64,000 bases of DNA from Ulva prolifera. Its lineage: Eukaryota; Chlorophyta; Ulvophyceae; Ulvales; Ulvaceae. The DNA lies in the NCBI GenBank assembly GCA_023078555.1, contig CM041200.1:806001-870000 (forward strand), given 5' to 3'. Position numbers and translations under genes: made by a program. How positions within the stretch are numbered: the stretch's first letter is position 1; the number at the start of each line of letters is the position of its first letter. The notes under the pieces were generated by a model that saw only the letters and a program-made list of their open reading frames with translations, was not told the DNA's origin and searched no databases. Below, in pieces: positions 61,301 through 64,000 of the stretch.

Positions 61301-63995
61301 TCCATTCTGCTCCTTCGCTACCAACATGCGGTGAGGATCTGTTTGCTTGTTCTCCAGAAACCTGGAATCATTCCTTATGAAAGAAGTATTTCATGAGAAA
61401 TATCCCTTACAATGGGGATCAGCGAAAGCATGCCCGTACCAGACCTGTGAAACAATCACATAAGCTCTTCAAGTGTTCCAAAACGCGAATCGTCAGTGTA
61501 CATTGCAGCATCGGCTGAATGACAATCATTGCATTGTGAGATGTGTTGTGGTCAATACTTGGTCTGGTACGTGTTGAAATCACCGCTCCAATGTCTAGTG
61601 CATGCAGAATTTGCTGATGACGAACATCATTCTTCACATGCGTGACCATGTTGAGTTCAATACACGCCTGCAATAACAGAAATGGTGAACAAAGGATGTG
61701 GCACTGTGCGCACAGAGTGACATCCTTATCTTAACGAGATACTTCAAGGCATAACAACAACTGGCACATCTAAGCTACACCGTCCATGGCAGGAAAGTCA
61801 TGCCTTGAGGATCACGGTCTTCGAACAAATACCACGCTGAACGACAGATGAGTGCCTTTTGCCACCGATTTGTGGAGTTGCATGCTTCTCCTTGGTGACA
61901 GCATGTTTCCTTATTCTGCCTGCCTCATATGTAACGGCGTCTTCGACATCTCCACTGGTGCCACCTTGGATTGCTGAAATCGTCGGTGAGGCAATGTCAG
62001 GCAAAATCTTGTTCGTGGGATTTTCTATTGCGCTTAAAAAATGTACAAAGGGCAGGGAGTGATATCTATTCAAGGTAGCATGCAGATCCGACAGGTTTAA
62101 TGTGAGAAACAGATCTGCACGAAGAAAGAATTCAGTGCATGATCCGCTTTGGCCGCTGCAACGAGTAAATACTCCAGGTTGCTGCAATTTGATACAAACT
62201 CCCAAGTTACGATAAGAATGTTGCATCACAAATGTGCGCACCTGTGTCACAGTGCGCAATAAAGTACAACCGCTGACATTCTACCATGTAAGGCAGCGAT
62301 GATCTGTGAAATTGGATCTGGATGGATTTTCTCTCTTGATGCTCTTGCAACATTCTGCGCCCAAGGGTGGCCATGCCATATGCCATGTCTGCCGTGTGTG
62401 TCAGGTCTGCAATGCTATCCAGCAGGTGGCCCACTGCTTTTGGCTCATATGTGATTGTTGTGTTGGCCACATCGATGCAGCATCCAGACAAACCCTACAC
62501 CGGTGAATCTTTTGCAACATGCTCAAATGGTAGAGAACAGAAAGCGGGGCAAAATCGGACCACGTTGCCTGGTAAGTGCAGCTGCGCATGAAGAAATCTA
62601 GATTGGCCACCAGCACTTTTGGCCCATGGCGGCACCATTGGACTATCAATCACTCGCACAGCTGATTCTGATGAAACATGATCAACCTGCAACCGTGTGG
62701 TTTTATGCCCTGCGCAACATTCACACAATTCTACAGGGCACACGCACAAATGTCCCCATGGTGACTAGTACAATCGGGCGGTCATGGAGACACGTTGCGT
62801 AACAAGATCAAGCATAAATTCCGGACATATCCATGGTTAAACAGCGCTGGTGCATGGTTGTGAACGGCGCTGGTGCAGGTGACCAGTTGCCTCTCATATA
62901 TGCAAACTCTGAGACCCTGCTGTAGAGTCCATGTGGCTGCCAGCACTGCTTATGACATAGAGATCCACTGCAACCTTAAAGGACTCCATCTACCTTGCCG
63001 ATCTGTAGGCGTCCATATAGCCTATTGGGATAGTGTCCCCGCCATTTGTAGGATTGCATGATGGAGGTGAATAGCCGGTCAGGGCAGCAAGCGCACTTGC
63101 AGTCTTTCGATTGATAAATCAGCCGTGCAATGACTGGTCGGACGGTTCAACGGGACTTGTAACATCCAATCCAGCCGAATGCAACAGATCCCGTCGATCA
63201 TTGCCACATCTGTGAATTGCTGACTGTATATGTCGTATTTCAGGCCGAGTCGCGGACATGAGATATCCAACTGGAGGGTCATCAACTTCGTCATATGACA
63301 AGCAGCTGTTCCAGCAAGGAGGTGGTGCATACTCGTCTGGACACTGGAAATTGTACTGGAATCAAGCGATTTCAGACGGTTGCCTGTTGTGTACCAGGCC
63401 AAAAAGCGCAAAAAACAGCTCTGACTTGTGGTCAATTCATGGTCTCTGTCCCACAGGATCACAGCCCCTGTACGCAATCAGCAGACATTGATAGATCATT
63501 CTACCTCTGATGCAGAAAATGCTTTCAGGACCCACCTGGGCGTTTGTTCTGTCGCGCATATTCATCCAGCAACAATGGAAGCTTCCCCAGAAGCTGCGGG
63601 CGCCAACATTGCCCTTCTGAGTACTCGCAGATATGCTGTAGAACACATCGCATTGCATACCGCCACCATGCGGCAGGATCCTTCTGCACTGGCATGGACG
63701 GGCGATGGCAAGCATACACAAGCAGAGAGTGGTACTTCATGTATGCATGCACCACCCGGCATAACACCATCACCTGTGCAGTGCCACACTCCAGCACCAC
63801 GGATTTTGTACGGATTGTAATCTTCGCACAAACCTCCGCGGCCTGGGTTAATTTTGCTGCCTGGTTCCATAGCTTCACACTGGCTTCAATTCCCCAGCGC
63901 CTCAGAACCTTGGACATGCAATCATTGTGCAGGAAGCGGCAAGCCAGGTCAATACCCACAGCCTCAATACGTACACCAGCGCTGCGTAAGTTCAT
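48838..63995 (-). CDS. VPS13: VPS13-family lipid-transfer protein (multi-exon, 5' end outside the window)
   Basis: About 15 kb of the minus strand carries a chain of coding blocks joined by short introns. Its order matches VPS13: chorein-side WWRYA motif, long lipid-groove repeats, VAB repeats, two C2 domains, the VDNQL and SPQQL motifs, a glycine-rich C-terminal region and a PH-like end. VPS13 proteins form a hydrophobic channel that moves phospholipids in bulk between membranes at contact sites. C2 domains in the C-terminal half are a feature of plant and algal VPS13. The first chorein residues lie right of 63,995. Exon limits are approximate. No disabling change was noticed. Confidence 0.9.
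49390..50002 (-). CDS. VPS13: VPS13 glycine-rich C-terminal region
   Basis: VGRVQIIGSTIALGSSLVSG, SGAWYIFYQPYFA, a run of small residues, then AAIGLACGIGGLLLPVASIF and DFTSRTMYGIGAEIEMM match the amphipathic helical region that binds lipid droplets or mitochondria in VPS13. RGPRR near 49,410 fits the conserved R-x-x-R-x-x-R/PR stretch. The donor is probably GTGACGTTTTGC after GGCAG. Confidence 0.88.
50048..51415 (-). CDS. VPS13: VPS13 conserved C-terminal core exons
   Basis: This block spans several exons. ELTLSVQNLQVDNQLVSASM (51,028-50,714) carries the VDNQL motif. FLHLEPLEVCLEEAFLDDIR follows (50,804-50,385). Next comes DLDDIRISAAAFCLESKFAS with SPQQLVNMISAHFVRQ (50,233-50,048). These three motifs in this order are a strong signature of the VPS13 C-terminal half. 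Confidence 0.88.
51487..51927 (-). CDS. VPS13: VPS13 second C2 domain
   Basis: GNLVVDVLEGSMALVPPRMG, FKTQLILLGKQGSEMIKSTS, GIAPLWNERLLFQHC and DVMVLQVLVCWF follow the order of a C2 domain, including the P-x-W-N-E core motif. It adjoins the first C2 domain. Confidence 0.8.
   Translation of the reverse strand: MFVSVTDPLECDTLNIQMQAKVNHNRELLAQLNEKYGDDLGPNNSSVSASENKVFDWRQTGNLVVDVLEGSMALVPPRMGIRFKTQLILLGKQGSEMIKSTSWASGIAPLWNERLLFQHCSRHDVMVLQVLVCWFSESLHIGRECC
51885..52475 (-). CDS. VPS13: VPS13 first C2 domain
   Basis: GSLRVQLLDLRDVVTGNRRR begins a C2-like fold and MTLKLLKCTALGAWAVAKAQ closes it. Calcium-binding aspartates are not all in place, so lipid binding may be calcium-independent. The tail EQERLEMELMTLR looks helical. 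Confidence 0.7.
   Translation of the reverse strand: MTSIFSEPGSRMDGSLRVQLLDLRDVVTGNRRRWSGQVQVTVQCETFAVQPHTPTSQPVILSRGHGKFQWQQEHLTHPVSATSIPSRGFDVIIRKVPTSGVMTLKLLKCTALGAWAVAKAQLHLDKVKHQVHGGHEIEHVLTWQPLRSAWNWGGEIVLHAFWMSTEQERLEMELMTLRVRSSPCLSQSQTRWNVIR
52544..53500 (-). CDS. VPS13: VPS13 exon block with polar linker
   Basis: The 318-codon block opens EIQVTVQTDGPTHIITFDDH, close to the DGPT-x-V motif near the end of VPS13 VAB repeats. A long serine- and histidine-rich, probably disordered segment follows, linking to the C2 domains. Confidence 0.75.
   Translation of the reverse strand: MHWLVLSSRPVVQEIQVTVQTDGPTHIITFDDHQRMDENVDVLHSLMALREEAWHVDMALHKYQDQKGILVDVLFDQNLHSGEGMSMNSDGSEEDYTPALRSHALRSSRSQAYHGCSRHRVSMEHVRQIADNVYQEDSAGSRRWYHKITRASSVTAAKHHAIARSRSNMLEPHAMPSTLSIAAAAVAESFHNLSPQTSADDRHEAYAPCMDFQGLDSGADSRSSDIERWIKSLTVMDSLPDVWEHQEVACPHASPRRVNFELISQLGSTKPDQVDAIDASTTERDNGATKLPRGPLPKLKSDLNGRSASVCLAQPTQQ
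53569..55106 (-). CDS. VPS13: VPS13 exon block after the VAB signature
   Basis: Open stretches at 55,106-54,618 (RRISVASIGIKGPVPC), 54,581-53,991 (GRGIFAASKVITIAPATVC, IHQCESDWYLTLQPGQTQPL) and 54,036-53,569 continue the VAB repeats. The LTLQPGQTQPLIWFNP text is another typical repeat core. Confidence 0.75.
55082..56155 (-). CDS. VPS13: VPS13 VAB (SHR-BD) domain exon
   Basis: The 357-codon block contains two VAB-type repeats, LRLQVNPVIQL through FVPITALAERPHLIQLYI, and PLIIRSTLPFTLRMQVTSG followed by VPVHLGPGDEQEIYNL. Near its end is SSPLWMVNKCGARVNVLLPS, the S-P-x-W-x-x-N-x-x-G signature of VAB repeats. In VPS13 this domain binds adaptors that place the protein on particular organelles. Confidence 0.88.
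   Translation of the reverse strand: MVTAAVVQMQLQTIHKSRAQTSDLLRLQVNPVIQLPRKRSSEDGSAVLRRDEDCFVPITALAERPHLIQLYITAISDDARVSQQSECIELLARSLAKQQGVYKCSSSDGPQYVCLQVSSQQVQVCQLLHWQHRGTTMNSMIETYGPYLQAMVHNIDRKDSDLCDEFLRHLRYYTLAFLPPLIIRSTLPFTLRMQVTSGTAGLTWVPVHLGPGDEQEIYNLNLRDKILMLQVETPDPNDRRHVQLRRRDGFTKESQFHRSAHIPDHQGMKLELMRVLFTMNVDEQCGQTLIHVSSPLWMVNKCGARVNVLLPSLDQSASHQTCLTAQACQVLHCEPCFTSEDETPRVRLLGCSGTAPN
56088..57558 (-). CDS. VPS13: VPS13 exon block before the VAB region
   Basis: Open stretches at 57,346-57,038 (IQVTLEGVEFVLIDDSCSKE), 57,028-56,513 (MVHLPDLAQTVCSACSMVVN) and 56,486-56,088 (HRTKVVSLQTPYRISNKCAL) lead into the VAB repeats. The last resembles the strand opening a VAB repeat (YRISNKCALPLQVKV). 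Confidence 0.7.
57624..59090 (-). CDS. VPS13: VPS13 largest exon, middle region
   Basis: This is the longest uninterrupted stretch of the gene, 488 codons. It contains LTLRQADIAWPFMNNLQLVW, PLQFDTEKQAWCFVNVILEN, GQLVMICPE and WGGRAEVALIVNCEAFRLA, typical of the repeating groove, then a polar, probably disordered part. Confidence 0.85.
   Translation of the reverse strand: MGVCGDSWCGIAGGAQRLIVTCENFCILKAASYDGFLSGSAVQKQLLGRIVPVVRGATSRQVSDPSLPHVRSQANSSMHNSAQKPSAAYDEELRLEMQSNAFALDYVIHANNGIRGSHCIELTLRQADIAWPFMNNLQLVWDIIKTYSHFLDVDFVSPLQFDTEKQAWCFVNVILENGQLVMICPECVTLHGAQTPQLSWYPTTLASWGRLRVGYDWGGRAEVALIVNCEAFRLAVASDMKLAAFQRGWVLRTHKLNLHEVIAPFNSSINWRSGVSESCHPSSGSNEFQESTSCVSSFTTLPSMTGPICAMQGADTCQPIIQGRQGQRASISCSIFKIQLAMGTSALIHSMLQLTRGLMDNTPAKPRNDPALQLERQDPRTADRHSSDLPSAMLLVPATMYTQTCVGTTDKVWQPSEGHPCSTDFMQSCGPAMPDHWTSHTSSFHPIHTANFAAVVPKVYTSFNDPFIQGSLSTMYPCCSCDLNHTSM
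59030..59779 (-). CDS. VPS13: VPS13 exon block, middle region
   Basis: A 249-codon open block contains HFLVAVVHSPTFYWMMVQKN and FTTNIELGESIFVAEGEG. Its length and lack of stops support coding. It joins the next block near 59,040. Confidence 0.7.
   Translation of the reverse strand: MGMVEGRLSFKQYKAVGCCQDIAYDIGTGRAPWSTASTFDYKPKHMASNSRHPVDHFLVAVVHSPTFYWMMVQKNAATRRNLTMYRELASGSSVVVSYEADFGGTQACMTVFWANAQILAGEAQFSQLMRTLFGNLSERGFDATGYCSCPSAGSFVPTQDTPSSLQLPDTEIIQFTTNIELGESIFVAEGEGLQHSGTGPDLVQMELGSTKIQHKLTAGMPVDFGVRFMHWVYAVTAGVELQEEHKDLL
59826..60883 (-). CDS. VPS13: VPS13 exon block: groove repeats
   Basis: The blocks 60,883-60,260 (DIRVILTVQLLIFRLPSTSN) and 60,263-59,826 (NLVVQGCGISFIYVHRFLLD, SVEVSIHFRIVSVIIPETG) are long, uninterrupted and beta-rich. 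The second has the I-N/S-V-x-I pattern that precedes VPS13 groove strands. Confidence 0.7.
60873..61673 (-). CDS. VPS13: VPS13 exon block: groove repeats
   Basis: Open stretches at 61,673-61,419 (MIVIQPMLQCTLTIRVLEHL) and 61,292-60,873 (PFVAVFAVDRLLLHLTQSW) continue the repeating beta pattern. Order and spacing fit the gene. Confidence 0.6.
61798..62749 (-). CDS. VPS13: VPS13 exon block: groove repeats
   Basis: Open stretches at 62,749-62,495, 62,491-62,207 and 62,259-61,798 give beta-rich text (TITYEPKAVGHLLDSIADLT, FFLRADLFLTLNLSDL) typical of the repeating groove. Introns lie between; limits not resolved. Confidence 0.65.
63079..63477 (-). CDS. VPS13: VPS13 exon: start of lipid-groove region
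   Basis: After the acceptor (GCGTACAG) the text AVILWDRDHELTTSQ matches the conserved helix after WWRYA. CFLRFLAWYTTGNRLKSL and beta-rich text such as MTLQLDISCPRLGLKYDIY follow. Confidence 0.75.
   Translation of the reverse strand: MRTGAVILWDRDHELTTSQSCFLRFLAWYTTGNRLKSLDSSTISSVQTSMHHLLAGTAACHMTKLMTLQLDISCPRLGLKYDIYSQQFTDVAMIDGICCIRLDWMLQVPLNRPTSHCTADLSIERLQVRLLP
63525..63995 (-). CDS. VPS13: VPS13 exon: end of chorein region, WWRYA motif
   Basis: The block reads DPAAWWRYAMRCVLQH followed by a basic stretch to ARQNKRP. VPS13 proteins share a WWRYA motif just after the chorein domain. The donor is probably GTGGGTCCTG after CGCCCAG, and an intron of about 80 bases joins it to the next block. 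The frame is open to the window edge. Confidence 0.85.
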   Translation of the reverse strand: MNLRSAGVRIEAVGIDLACRFLHNDCMSKVLRRWGIEASVKLWNQAAKLTQAAEVCAKITIRTKSVVLECGTAQVMVLCRVVHAYMKYHSLLVYACHRPSMPVQKDPAAWWRYAMRCVLQHICEYSEGQCWRPQLLGKLPLLLDEYARQNKRPGGS

Positions 63996-64000
63996 GAAGT

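Noticed and set aside
1-64000. CRISPR array, prophage or bacterial operon
   Set aside because: No regularly spaced direct repeats with unique spacers, no phage genes, and clear signs of introns and LTR retrotransposons.

Overview
The window looks like nuclear DNA of a eukaryote with short spliceosomal introns. Probable GT...AG introns of about 44 to 100 bases interrupt several minus-strand reading frames, most open stretches belong to retrotransposons, and there is no operon structure, Shine-Dalgarno spacing or rRNA. The retrotransposon families and a plant-style VPS13 gene carrying C2 domains would fit a green alga or a related protist. That placement is inference; nothing here fixes the species.

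Left part (1-16,900). Bases 1-1,321 hold the broken end of one nested pair of Ty1/copia elements: the 3' end of a 'copia A' element sits inside the gag of a 'copia B' element on the minus strand. A dispersed repeat follows, then a complete Ty3/gypsy element (2,650-8,819) with two LTRs that read as identical, a 5-base target duplication and intact gag and pol. Beyond it lie two minus-strand intron-containing host genes that I could not identify (about 8,987-11,938 and 12,926-14,952). The second has a tandemly duplicated Q/A-rich exon.

Middle part (17,728-39,546) is a Russian-doll stack. A plus-strand copia B element (LTR2 family) has its 5' LTR split by a TA-flanked DNA transposon, which is itself split by a hAT-like element with an 8-base duplication. 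Its gag is interrupted by a solo LTR1 and then by a whole minus-strand copia A element (21,388-36,837, GAGAG duplication). Copia A's own gag is split by a degenerate Ty3/gypsy element (about 26,663-35,124) that carries a PHD finger. In turn that gypsy element's reverse transcriptase is interrupted by a tRNA-derived SINE-like insert and its RNase H by another solo LTR1. Copia A's 5' LTR is split by a solo LTR2. Just downstream another solo LTR2 (38,384-39,546) is split by a second TA-flanked element.

Right part. Between 39.5 and 48 kb there are minisatellites, direct repeats, a 53-base-arm inverted repeat, unidentified minus-strand reading frames, a second hAT-like element (45,765-46,858) and a strongly G+T-biased tract. 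From about 48.8 kb to the right edge the minus strand carries one very large, intron-rich gene of the VPS13 family, a bulk lipid-transfer protein of membrane contact sites. Its extreme N terminus lies outside the window.
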